Positions 36,401 through 47,476 of a DNA stretch of 64,000 nucleotides are shown one piece after another (position 1 is the first letter of the stretch; each line of letters opens with the position of its first letter). Both the position numbers and the translations under genes were made by a program. The stretch comes from Umbilicaria muhlenbergii (lineage: Eukaryota; Ascomycota; Lecanoromycetes; Umbilicariales; Umbilicariaceae), in assembly GCA_000611775.1 (NCBI GenBank), contig KK106983.1, positions 1,080,575 to 1,144,574 on the forward strand, given 5' to 3'. A model generated the notes under the pieces. It made no database searches and was not told where the DNA came from. It saw only the letters and a program-made list of their open reading frames with translations.

Positions 36401-37569
36401 AAACATGTTAAAGTTCTTAAGATAAGACATCTTGAACTTCTTCAACTGCTTTCATGTCTTCAAGTGATGATCTGAATCCTTAAAGATGTTCTTCAAATAT
36501 TGAATAATTTCTTCAACATAAATCTCTCTTCCTGACTGAGCCTTCAATCATGAATAAAGGTGTTCAGCAGTCTTGCTGTCAACTCATGTCTTGATGTAAG
36601 TCACTTTAACATGTTCAGCTTCATCTTGATCTGACTGATTGAATTAATCATCATTGATTAATAACTTGCTCTTCATCTGATTATCTCATACCTGAAACAT
36701 GAGCTTAAGATCATCATTCAGAATTGATGAATTTAAAAACTTCACTGAATGCTTCTTCATTACATCACTTGCATTCAATTTAAATGTGCCTTCTCTTGAC
36801 TGTTCTGCTTCAGAATTATTAAGTCATCAGGTTAACTTCAACACATTTTGTTTTAATTCTTGTTTCTCAGTTGTTAACTTCTTTATCTGAGAGTCTTTTT
36901 AATTATTTTATTCTTTTAAATCTTGTATTTATGCCTTGTACAAATCTCTCTGATTTAGCATCTTCAACATTAAATGACAGATGTTCTCTGAATCATGTGC
37001 TACTCATCATTATAAGTTTTTGAGGATCATCTCATTTTAAGAGTTCATCTTCATGATGTTTACTGTTTTTAATCTCTCATGATTATTTAGCTGTTCTTCA
37101 GTCAAGAATAATCTTTCAGATTAAGAAGAAATCCCTCTCTTTTGATGTGATTTAATCATGATTCCTTTAATGCTTCAGACATCTACTCTTAATGCTGAGA
37201 TTATTTAATTCAGAATCTTGCTCTTTTAACTGCCTTTACTGCAGTTGTCTGTGCTTACAAATAAGTCTTTAAGAGTGCTTACATGTTGCAGAACTTTCTA
37301 TTTATTATAACTGCTTCTCACAACTACCTGTCACTGTGACAGAGTACTTTTTAATCATTTGTTGTTTACTTCTCACAAGACTTGAGAATTGATTGTTAAT
37401 AATTAATTAATGAATTTAAGATGTTCTAGGAACCTCCTGATCACTCAGTAAACTGTGAATTGAGATGTTTGATGATGTTGAGAAAGAATTTTCTCATCAA
37501 TATACATGTTTATCTCAGCTGATATTCTGTTACCTTCAGAGGTTGAAAAGAGTGTGAGTACTTTTCTAA
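33498..37569 (-). pseudogene. gag, protease, RT and RNase H remnants of element II
   Basis: Minus-strand gypsy coding region riddled with stops. Gag lies at about 37,400-36,000 and ends with a CCHC zinc knuckle (near 36,060-36,100). A protease/spacer region follows. The RT N-terminal stretch at 34,880-34,638 is open and shows ILKDEN, LYSMSLKQLKLIKAYLEDHL and SSVLFAKK, the standard gypsy RT entry. RNase H and connection sequence ends at the GTGAT duplication (33493-33497). It is non-functional. Confidence 0.75.
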
Positions 37570-37776
37570 TGTTACAGCTAATTATTTCACTTCATAAGCA
37601 GACTTAAAACTGTTGCAAGAGGTGAGTTATTTAAATTTAAAAAAGTACAAAGAAGAAAGCAGTCTTGTGAGTGAAGTCATGACATAAATGTCAGAGTGTC
37701 AAGACACATTAGTCTCAATTTAATTTAACATCAGGTAGTTTAATATTCATCTGTGTTAATTGATCATGTCATAACA
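37570..37776 (-). repeat. LTR A3 (element II, 5' LTR)
   Basis: 207 bp, family A, followed by AACAG at 37777-37781. The element II internal region starts just to its left. Confidence 0.9.
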
Positions 37777-37781
37777 AACAG

Positions 37782-39393
37782 CATCATATCATTCTGAGTC
37801 TGAATTATATCCCTCTCAAGTCACTTAATATTACAGGATGTTGTTGTGAATCTGACTTATTAAAATTTTTCTCACTGCATACTTAAGCTGATCATTAACT
37901 TCAATTAATGACTTCAGGTCCTGAATTTGATCTGACATTAAATCATTCATCACTTTCCTTAAATGATCAGCATGAAAGATGTTGTTCATCTTCATGTGTT
38001 CAAGTAACTTCAGAATGTAGAAGTGATTTTTCATGCTGAGAATCTGATAAAAGCCTGCTGCTTGATGATTCAACTTTAAGTTAAGTCTTTCAGTGATTCA
38101 ATCCTTTTAAGTAACATAAACTTAATCTTTAATGAAGAAGTTTAATTTCCTTTAATGCTTATTTGCTTGATCTGTCATTTTATTTTAAGCCTGTTTCAGG
38201 TTTTCCTTTACTCATTTAATTGTGTCATGAGCTTTAATAATGAAGGTTTGAGCTTTTTCTCTTGTCAGTTGCTTTCTTACAGTGTTCAAGGATTGCATTC
38301 ACTCTTTTTAATGAAAGTGTAGATGAGGGGTCTGTCTCAGCTTCAACTCATAAGGTGACATGCCTGTGAACTCATGAATAAGAATCACTTGAGTGAAATT
38401 TATTATTAATAAAAGGTCTGATCAGTTGTCTTGAAAGTAATTCATGAAGAAGTGAAGCTGTTGATTGATGTATTAATTCAGTATCTCAGTGCTTTCATTC
38501 ATCTGTGAGTGATATGCTGTTGAAAGCTTTTGCTTTATCCTCACAAGCTTGCAGAGTTCATTCATGAATGCTGAGATGAACTGAGACCCTCAGTCTGATG
38601 TTGCTGTCTCAGGTATTTCATAGATTCTTCAGATGTACTTATAATATAATTATGCAGCTTGAGCTGTCATAACTGTCTTCTGACATGACAGTGAGAAGGC
38701 CCTTTTTTTAAAGTGATTAATAATGATAAATATGTTGTCAAAGCCTTTCTTGTCTCATGAGAAGAATTTAAAGTTGAATGAGACATGCTGTCAGCACTTA
38801 TCTTCAATTAATAAAGAATGAAGTAGGCCTGAGGTCTTGTCTCAGAGTACATGCATTCAACAGCATGTTCAGCAGTTTAAAATAAAAACTGAACAGTCAT
38901 TTGACAGACCTGATCAGTAATATTGAATTGACAACAGCTTTGTCATCTTAATCTTGCCTGAGTGTGCTGTCACGGGTGTTGAATGAGCTTTGTTAATCAA
39001 ATGAGTTCACAAAGTGTCAACATTCAGCATCATGAGCTTCTTAAATCATGTAAGAAGATTATCTTAAAGCTTTCAGCTCTGTTTCTTCTTTCTTGTCATC
39101 TGATGATACTGATTCAGTGATTCATGAGAGTGATTGACTTGCAGAATTTAATTCATCAACTGATAAGAATTTTTCACCTGTTCAGTCTCATTCAGTGAAT
39201 CACTTTCAACATTCATTGAACCCTCATTTATTGTGATTATTATGCAATTAGAATTCAGAAACAGCTGTGTTCATGCAGTGATGTTTTTTTCTTTCTGAGT
39301 GATTAACTCACTGTGTTTTCTTGTCAGAGCATCAACAATGATGTTGACTGTTTCTGAGTGATAAATAATCTTGAAGTTGTAGTCTGTCATAAT
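37782..39393 (-). pseudogene. Integrase remnant of element I
   Basis: Homologous to 15044-16776. The integrase C-terminal domain is open at 38073-37831 (HFYILKLLEHMKMNNIFHAD). The core lies at about 38,800-38,400 with many stops. The right edge (39394-39398, ATCAG) is the element V insertion site, inside the RNase H/connection region. No accessory gene lies between this integrase and LTR A1. Confidence 0.75.
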
Positions 39394-39398
39394 ATCAG

Positions 39399-39832
39399 TG
39401 TAACAGGTGGTGTCATAGTGACAGAGATAATATAATCATTCAGTGAACTATATCAAGGTACAATCAACCACATTGCAGGTATGATTATACCACTTGATCA
39501 CATGTAGACTCAGATAAGTTAGAAGGCAGTAAACTTATGAGATTGCATTCAATACATGAGTTGAGCATGAGCTCCTAACTATGAATCTACCTGTGATTAT
39601 ATAATACTTTAAAAGACTCATGTGTGACTGTACTGCTCTGCATGTGTAATTTTACTGCTCAGGGTGCTCATGCCCTGAGCATCATGAGTGATCAGGTGCT
39701 TAAAGTGCTCATGCTTTAAACATCATGAGCAGTCAAGTGCTCAAGGTGCTCATGTTCTGAGCATCATAAACAGTATCACATGTACACCTGTCACATGTAT
39801 TAATCAGGTATCATTTAATGAGAGGTGTAACA
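39399..39832 (-). repeat. LTR C1 (element V, 3' LTR)
   Basis: 434 bp, TGTAACAGG... to ...GTGTAACA. It contains three imperfect copies of a roughly 41-bp unit rich in GTGCTCATG and GAGCATCATGA (about 39,656-39,775). Confidence 0.9.
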
Positions 39833-39879
39833 TTAACTTCTTTCTTAATATTTTCATCCTCAAAAACTCAACCTTCCTC

Positions 39880-40419
39880 ATGCCTTCATCTGATATCAGA
39901 AAGAAGAAGTCACCTACTTCTCATCATTTTCATTTAACTGATTCAATCACTGAGAACAGGAGGATTATCATGTGAATGTGTAATCACTGCTTAACTGATG
40001 ACAAGGAGTGCAAGATGTTGAATGATTGCAATAAGTATGACATCTGCATTCAGCTGAGCATCTCTTGTGACTTGTTCATATTTCTGAAGAAGATCAACAA
40101 GGTGAGTGTGAAGATTCATCATCTGAAAAAGGAAAAAGATGTCATCATGACACAAAAGTGAGAGATAAGAGTGAAGAAAGAGAGACTTCACAAACAGATC
40201 ACTTTTCTGAGGAAGAAGCAGTCAGACTTAATTTGTACTGAACTTTAAAACATTGAAGAGCTGAAGACAGATGAGTGCATGACTGCTGTAACTGCTGATT
40301 CTTTTAACAAGCCTTCACTCAACTTCTTCATGCTTGAGGTTTTTAATCTTAATGACATGAACTGACTTCCTGCAGGTTTCTTTAATGAAATTGATGCAGT
40401 TTCATCACACAATGAGTGA
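39880..40419 (+). pseudogene. Antisense Zn2Cys6-like accessory ORF of element V
   Basis: A 180-codon frame running opposite to gag-pol, between integrase and the 3' LTR. It starts at ATG 39880 (MPSSDIRKKKSPTSHH) and ends TGA at 40419. Four internal stops (three TGA, one TAA) look like decay. The N-terminal part is basic. It is followed by a cysteine cluster spaced CX2CX6CX5C, with Tyr where a fifth Cys of a fungal Zn2Cys6 binuclear cluster would sit (CNKYDIC). A predicted coiled coil follows, as in Zn2Cys6 dimerisation regions (FLKKINKVSVKIHHLKKEK, KKERLHKQITFLRKKQ), then a short acidic end. The simplest reading is a DNA-binding or gag-like accessory protein. The 186-bp open part (39976-40161) covers the Cys cluster. 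Confidence 0.6.
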
Positions 40420-40449
40420 GATTCTCCTCTGACTCTCATGTGTTTCCTC

Positions 40450-43400
40450 CACTGTCATATTCTTTTCATTTGATCAGATAATGTGACTCATCATTTATAT
40501 CTTGCTGATCTAGAATTTCCTCTACCTCAAATTTCACATCTTGACTTTTCAGGTTGATCTCTGATGAATTTTCTTATATTAGTGTTTTCAGGTCTGCTGA
40601 TTCAAGTAGTGATACATGAAATACTGAGTGTATTCACATAGTGAGTGAAAGCTCAAGCTCATAGTTGATGCTTTTCTTAGTTTTAGTAATTTGAAAAGGT
40701 CTCAACTTCATGTGATTTAATTTGTTGCTAAATCACTTCATCTTGATATTATGATGCAGAAGGTATACTTTATTTCTCTTTTTAAGAGTAAGTCCTTTAT
40801 CTCTCTTTTTATTATGATATACTGTTGACTTTTTTAAGGTGAATTTAATATTTCTCTGCAGCATTTCATGCAGGTCCTTGAGGTGATTCACTTGTACTCT
40901 TGCTCTTTATGTTATCATTACTAGTCCCCTGACCTCATTCATAACCGGGTTGAAACTGTAATTGATGTAGAATGATGATACTTCAGTTGTCTCTGTTGCT
41001 GCTGAATTGTATGTTAGCTGAGCTATCAGTAAGAGTTCTACTCAATTAGTTTGCTGATAATTAACATAACATCATAAATACTGTTTCATAATTTGATTTA
41101 ATCATTCTGTCTGTTCATCCGTCTGAGGATGATATGATGTTGATAACTTGTGATGAATCCTCAACTGATTCACTAATGATTTTCAGAACTTGAAGGTGAA
41201 GAGTTTGTCTTTATCAGAGATTATCTCTTTCAGCAGTTCATGATTGACTGTTATAATTCTTAAAAACATATATGTGAGTTCCTCTGCTGATGATGCTTTG
41301 TTATAAGATATGAAGTATTTATACTTCATAAATCTGTTGATGATAATTAATATTGAATCATAAACTGCTTTCATCAGGGGTTCTTTCAACTTTGATAACT
41401 TAATCACAAAGTTTAATATGATATTTGCTCATAATCTTAATGATGTCCTTGATGACTTAAATAAACTGTATGACTTATGTTGATCTGCTTTGCTTCTTCA
41501 GCAGATGTCACACTTTTAAATGATCTCTTCAACTTTCTTCCTCATGTGTGAGAAGTAATACATCCTTATGAGTCATTTTATCATCTTGTTAATTCCCTGA
41601 TGATTGTGTGTCTTGTTGAAATGACTTTCCTCTATTAGCTTCTGTTGAAGACTAATAGAAACATAGATCAAGCCTTGAAAAAGTAGTAAGTTTTTCTTCT
41701 TTTTAAAGCTTTCATGATCCTTAATATTCTGAAGAACCTGCTGTGTTAACTTATCATTCTTCAACACTTTTTGAATCTCATTTTTAAAAACATCATCCTT
41801 TATCTGTATGATGAGGTTGAACTGTCTGTTGAAAGACATGTTCCCTTGCTCATTCTTCTGAAGAATAACATGACTGATGATTAACTTATCTTGTAAGTAA
41901 TCAGCTTGTTGACTGAAAGTGTCTGCTTTGATGTTCTCTGATCCTTTTTGATAATGAATCCTGAAATTGTACTGTGATAATTCTTTCAATCAATGTACCT
42001 GTCTTTGATTTAAGACTTTCATTGTCATGAAATACAACAGATTCTTATGATCTGAGTATACTTAAACCTCATGTTTAAATCCTTTCAGATACACACATCA
42101 TTATTTGAATGCATCAACAATAATTAACAGCTCCTTGTCATGTATCTTGTAGCTCATTTCAGCACTTAAAAACTTTCTTGAATAAAAAGCTACTGACTGT
42201 AGATGTCTCTTATCATCTGATTAATTGATGCATGCTTCTATAGCTTCATCTGATGCATTCATCTTGAGTGTAATAAGTTTCTCAGGGTTGAAACTCATGA
42301 GAATGAGTTGAGAAGTGAACTTCTTCTTCAACTCATTGAAGACTTTCTGTGCTTCAGATGATCACTCAAATTTCTGATCTTTTCTGATCAACTTCATTAG
42401 AGGTGATGTGATTTTCAAATACTTCTCAATAAACTTTTTATAGAAGTTTGTGAACTTAAGGAAGGATTGTACTTCCTTGATGTTCTTCAATACTGATCAT
42501 TCAATCACAGATCATATTTTCTCAGAGTTCATTTGTAACTCTTCTGATGTTACAATGAAGTTTAGGAAGTGTACTTCCTTGAAATGAAAAAGACTCTTCT
42601 CAGACTTTACCTGCAATCCTGCATCCTGAAGTGCTTGTAAGATTTTATGAACATGCTGAACATGCTGCTCCTTTGTCTTGAAGTAGATCAGTATGTCATT
42701 GAGGTACATAATCATGAACTGATTCAAGTATTCTCACAGTATGTTATTAATAAAAGTCTGAAATGTTGCTGATGCATTTGTCAATCTGAAAGACATTACT
42801 AAATACTCATAAAGTTCTGATCTTGTTTAAAACACAGTCTTTCATTCATCTCCTTCTTTAATATGAATCTGGTTGAAGGCTCCTGAAATATTGAACTTGA
42901 TGAATCATTGCACTCTCTGAAACTGATCCTGCAGTTCTGAAATAAGCGGCAAAGAATAACTGTTTTTGATGATGATATTGTTCAGTGCTCAGTAGTCAAC
43001 ACACAACCTGAGTGAATCATCTGACTTTGGTATAAACAGTATTGAATATTCAGCTGAAGATTATGATTCTCATATGAATCCTTTTCATAAGTTCTTCTCT
43101 AAGTATTCTCATAAAGTGTTTAACTTCTGAGATGACAATGAGTAAATAAGTTGCTTCATTGATGTGCAACCTTTCATGATCTTGATTTCATGATTTTATT
43201 CTTGATGTTTCAGCAAGGCATTCTGATTCTTCACAGCTGTAAATAATTCCTTGAAGTCTTTATATTCTTTAGGAATAAATATCTTGATAATGAGATCTCA
43301 GTCATCTTCAACTCACCTGCTTCACAGTATCTTTGCATCAGGATTCTTCAGTTCCTCATGCATCTCTTTCATTAACATAATGAAGATCTTCACACCTTCA

Positions 43401-43929
43401 GGTGAGTTCAGGACTGAATATAACTTATTAAAATTATCACTCTTAATGAAGTATATCTCATTTTCAGCTCAATCAATCATTGAATTGATCACTTGAAGTC
43501 ATGATATTTTTAGAATTATATTGCTTCCTGGTTGCTCTGTTATGTTGAATTGAATTTTCTCTCAATGTTGACTTAAACACATGAGCGTGAGAACTGTCTC
43601 TCAGTTTACTCATTCATCATTATGTTTCATAAAGGTCTCATTGAACTCTTGAAGTTTAAAAGGGTTTTTCTTCACCTGTGTCTGAATTACATGTTTTATA
43701 GTAAATTCTGAGTTCATGAAGTTTCCTGTACAGTCACTGTCTATTAGCAGTCAGGCTGGCTGATCATTGACTTTAACTTAAACATGAAAATTGCTCATGT
43801 CTTTCTGTGCTGCAGCAGTGAACTCTCATTGTTGTTCACTGCCTGAAGACTTTAAAGTAAGCATCTTCAAGAGCCTCTGACCTGAAGGGCCTTTTAGTTT
43901 TTTGAATTAAAAGAGAAGAACCTTAAGTA
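40450..43929 (-). pseudogene. pol remnant of element V (RT, RNase H, integrase)
   Basis: Minus-strand gypsy pol. RT lies at about 43,300-42,400; an open stretch at 42727-42512 covers the catalytic loop as MYLNDILIYFKT, where YxDD is expected, and then the thumb region. RNase H is at about 42,380-41,990. A 138-codon open frame at 41989-41573 spans the RNase H end (YNFRIHYQKGSENIKADTFS) and the start of integrase, ending in the HHCC histidines (ESHFNKTHNHQGINK). The integrase core follows to about 40,850, with SRF-like CTD remnants to 40,450. Many stops. Confidence 0.78.
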
Positions 43930-44196
43930 TTTAGGGTGACCGCTGGGACAGGAGTCCCGGTCCGGGATGAAGGGATGAGATGAGATGAGATGAGATACAG
44001 GATCAAGCAGTAGTCCTGTTCCTTGAGATCAGGATGAGAGTCTCATCTCATCTCATCCCTTGATCTCAGCAGGATCCCGGTCACGTGACTTCTTATATAT
44101 GGCTGTCAGTGGTTTTGAGACACGGGGAAAGGTTAATTCAGACACAGGGAAATTAATACATTGTAACAATTCATTATAATGATCTAAATTATCAAT

Positions 44197-47162
44197 CTAT
44201 CTTAATGATTTTAATCTTGGCTGTTTTCTTTGCAGCTGCCTCTTATTACTCAAGACATATCTTAGTCTTGCCCTTGAGCTGATTGGTGTTTTCATGAGTA
44301 TGAAACTCAAGCTTAGTGGTTTATCATGCTGACCTGATAGAATTGATAGCTCATTCAAGTCTTCAGTTACATCAGCAACATCCTGTAGCTTTGTGAGTGA
44401 CCTCATATGATTAACACCAGGTGATAATGCTCAAGGCTCATCATCATTCAGCTCATTCACATCATAATTCATGTTCACTAACTCCTCAGTATCACTGCTT
44501 CTTATTAGACAGACAACAATATATTACATTAAGTAACATACCTGAATACTTCAATGACTCATTGTTTTACTCTATTATGTGCTGACATATATCCTCCTTC
44601 ACCTTTATGTCTGACATTTGATGCATCACCTTCATCATGTGATAAAGAAATGTGAGTAAGACTCTCAGCATCATTCATATTCACTCACTGTGTTTCACAT
44701 TCTTGATCATTAAAGGTGAGTTCATCTGCAGGAGGAGATCAATCATCTTGAGTATGTTGTTGTATATCTTCCTCATGTGCCACCATATCATGAATGTGAG
44801 TAGTGTCACATTTTTTGATTATCATGATGTCAGATATAGTGTCTGAGTTGAAGTGACTCTGATGATAAGTAACAACATCTCATGTCATGAAAAAAAGGCG
44901 CTTCACAACTACATCAACTACTGATATAGCAAGAATGTCCTTTGTCATTTGTGATAAGGCAGGCTTACTGATCTTCAACTGTTTTCATAAAAGAAGAATG
45001 TTGTCATGCTCTAGTTTCATTTCATTAAAGTATCATGAGGCTTCACTCCCTTGATAATTTTTCATCTCCCTTGATCTCTGAAGCGTGGAACTTCTTGAAG
45101 CTAAGAGAACACTCTTCAGGGATTTCTTCATCATGCTAAAAGGCGTGAGTTGTCATGACTGATACTGAACAGTCTCCTGTTCTTGATAATTCACTTCATA
45201 ATAATCAAGGAACTCTTGTTGATACTGTGCATAATTCTCAGAGTCTCATTCAGCGCCCTGCAGTAGCAATTAAAATATAAAGTCTAGAATCATTACAATA
45301 GATCATTAGAAATGTTGACTGCTTACCTTGAACAAATCAAGCTTTGAAGAAGAATCAAGGCAGGCATCTACTGCAAACAACACTCCTCACTCATCATATG
45401 TTCACTCATAATATGCTGAAAGCTTGTTCTTTGCCGCTGCAATAGCCTCCTGCAGACTAGAAGATCATTTGAGTTTAGACTTTTAAACTTCTTGACGCTG
45501 TCACTCTAAATGATCAAAAAGTTCATTATAAGTGATTTAAATGCAAAAAATGCTTAACTGATCTGTCACTCTCAGCGCATCTGTAAAGCTTTGAAATGAT
45601 TACAGTAAACTGATGAGATACCTGATCTGCTCTCATTCAGTGTCACTGAGTATCAGGACTCATCATATAGACTTTTCCTCTTTTATTCATTCTCTGCTGA
45701 ACTCACGCATCTCATATGCTCATTAAAGCATGAAGAAAGAACTGTTTCATCTTGTCACAACATCTTCAATTAAGCCCTTCTGCAAATGAGGGGGTGTATT
45801 GATCTGAGTGACTTTATATCTCTCAAGTCATTGTGATGATGAGTTGACTGCAATGGCTAATGCACGGACCTGAACGCAAAGTTAATTGATCATTATAATA
45901 TATCATTAGAAAGATTAAAACCTTTTGAAATGTAAAATCAAAGTCTTTATCCTTCTCATGCACCTCTTTTAATTGACTCAGTGTTTTGACATCTCACTTC
46001 TTTGTAGAATTGTCATTGTTTGCTGACACTTTGAGTGAGTGTAGTAGTGCGTTGACGGATAGTTGAAAGACATGTGTCATGCAGTTGACAGTATTCATGT
46101 CTTCATTTCAATGAATCTTTCATTTTCATAGCAGTGATGCCAGCTCCATGCGCAGTGTTTCATTGTTTAAGGCATTGTCAGCTGTGATAACAAGGAGCTT
46201 ATTCAAGAGCTCATAATTATCAAGCACATTCATTATCACCTTTGTCATATTCTTCCCTGTATGCTTGCCGTGAAGAGGAGAGAACTCAAGAAGAACCTCA
46301 TGATAATCTCAGTTATCATCTATGAAGTAACCAGTGATGTCAAGGAATGCAAGGTTATTTGAACTTATTCAACAGTCAAGTGCTAAAGAAACTTTCATCC
46401 TTGATTTTAATTCTATTAACACAGTTTGTTTAAGTTTCTTTGCTCACTTCTTGACAAGGTGAGAGAACTTGGTTTGATGAGAAGCCTCAACATCAGGTTG
46501 AAGAAAATCAAGCAAGCGTAAAAATGAGGAATGTTCAACTGAGCAGAAAGACATGTTGAGGTCAAGGATTGTTTGAACAAGTTGATCCTCAAAGGCTTCT
46601 TGTGTAAATCTGCTAGACGCAGGCTTAATGAGTACAGAGTTGATGAACTGAAGTCATATCATTAAAATAGATTGTTATAACAGGGGTTTAAAGAAGTCAG
46701 TACCTTTTGCAATAACTGAGGAAGAGTCATCTGCCCTGTTTAATTCACCTCACAATTTTTGGTGCTGATATGCTTTGTCATATCATTGCTCCCTGCATCA
46801 TTAGAATTAGGATGTTTCAGAACTTTCTCACAAAGTTTGCAGATAACAGCAGGCTTCTCAGTTTTAATTTCAGCAGCCTCATGATATGATGCTCACAGCA
46901 GAGCCTTTCACTTTGTATTATCTCAAAGAACAAACTTGTATCTTGTCAACTTCTTGAGTGTATCCTGACCTCATTTCATTCTCTCTCACCACTCTTTGAA
47001 TTCATCATGAAACTCAGAGGTTCAAAGAACATAGTCATTCTTTCTGTTTCATAAAAGACATGCTGATGGTGATTCAGTGACAAATAAGAGGTCAGCAGAA
47101 GTTGACTGTGAAGCTGAAGCTCAACCGTCTTCAGAAGTAAGAGTAAATTGTGAGGAAGTCAT
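44197..47162 (-). pseudogene. hAT transposase with BED zinc finger and long C-terminal extension
   Basis: Start ATG at 47162 (MTSSQFTLTSEDG). A BED-type zinc finger (VICKLCEKVLKHPN ... KHISTKNC) lies at about 46,880-46,740. The RNase H-like core shows KVSLALDC, NLAFLDITGYFID, EFSPLHGKHTGKNM, LLVITADNALNNE and NCMTHVFQLSVNALL. The hAT dimerisation region is at about 45,000-44,830 (KDILAISVVDVVVKRLF, ISDIMIIKKC). The frame then runs about 200 residues further, across one probable intron near 44,500, to a basic tail (RARLRYVLSNKRQLQRKQ) ending at 44197; most hAT transposases end at the dimerisation region. Stops are nearly all TGA at Trp/Arg sites. Several introns are likely. Confidence 0.8.
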
Positions 47163-47476
47163 GCTGTCTTAAGATGAATAATGATGTTAAAGGGTATGAG
47201 AATACAGAAAGCCCTTTGAATCAAACAGTTTATTTGAGTGAAGCTTGAATTTTAATCACTTAATTAAGAAAGTACATACATGCATTAAACTAAAGACTAA
47301 ACTATTCTGAAAAAGGAATTTTAATGTGTGATTATGATGATCAATGCCACCTGATGAATCACACAGTCTGATTGATGCGCTTAACATTTGTTGAACAGTC
47401 AACATCCTTGAAAATGTTTAATCACGTCAGATAATGCTTGTTTACTTCATTAAAATTCAGACTCTGATTTGTTCAT

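Larger units (their letters stand above)
14839..37776 (-). mobile_element. Ty3/gypsy LTR retrotransposon II (family A), interrupted
   Basis: A second copy of family A, inserted into element I 232 bp inside LTR A1. LTRs are 14839-15043 and 37570-37776, and the 5-bp duplication AACAG lies at 14834-14838 and 37777-37781. Sequence after A1 (14607-14838) recurs after A2 (15044-15279), and the text then picks up again beyond A3, which proves the insertion order. Its own body is 15044-16776 (integrase side) and 33493-37569 (gag to RNase H); element III fills the gap. Confidence 0.9.

Noticed and set aside
39688-39975. 95-codon frame starting in LTR C1
   Set aside because: It lies mostly inside the LTR repeats and has no protein-like features; the neighbouring frame with the Cys cluster is the better candidate.
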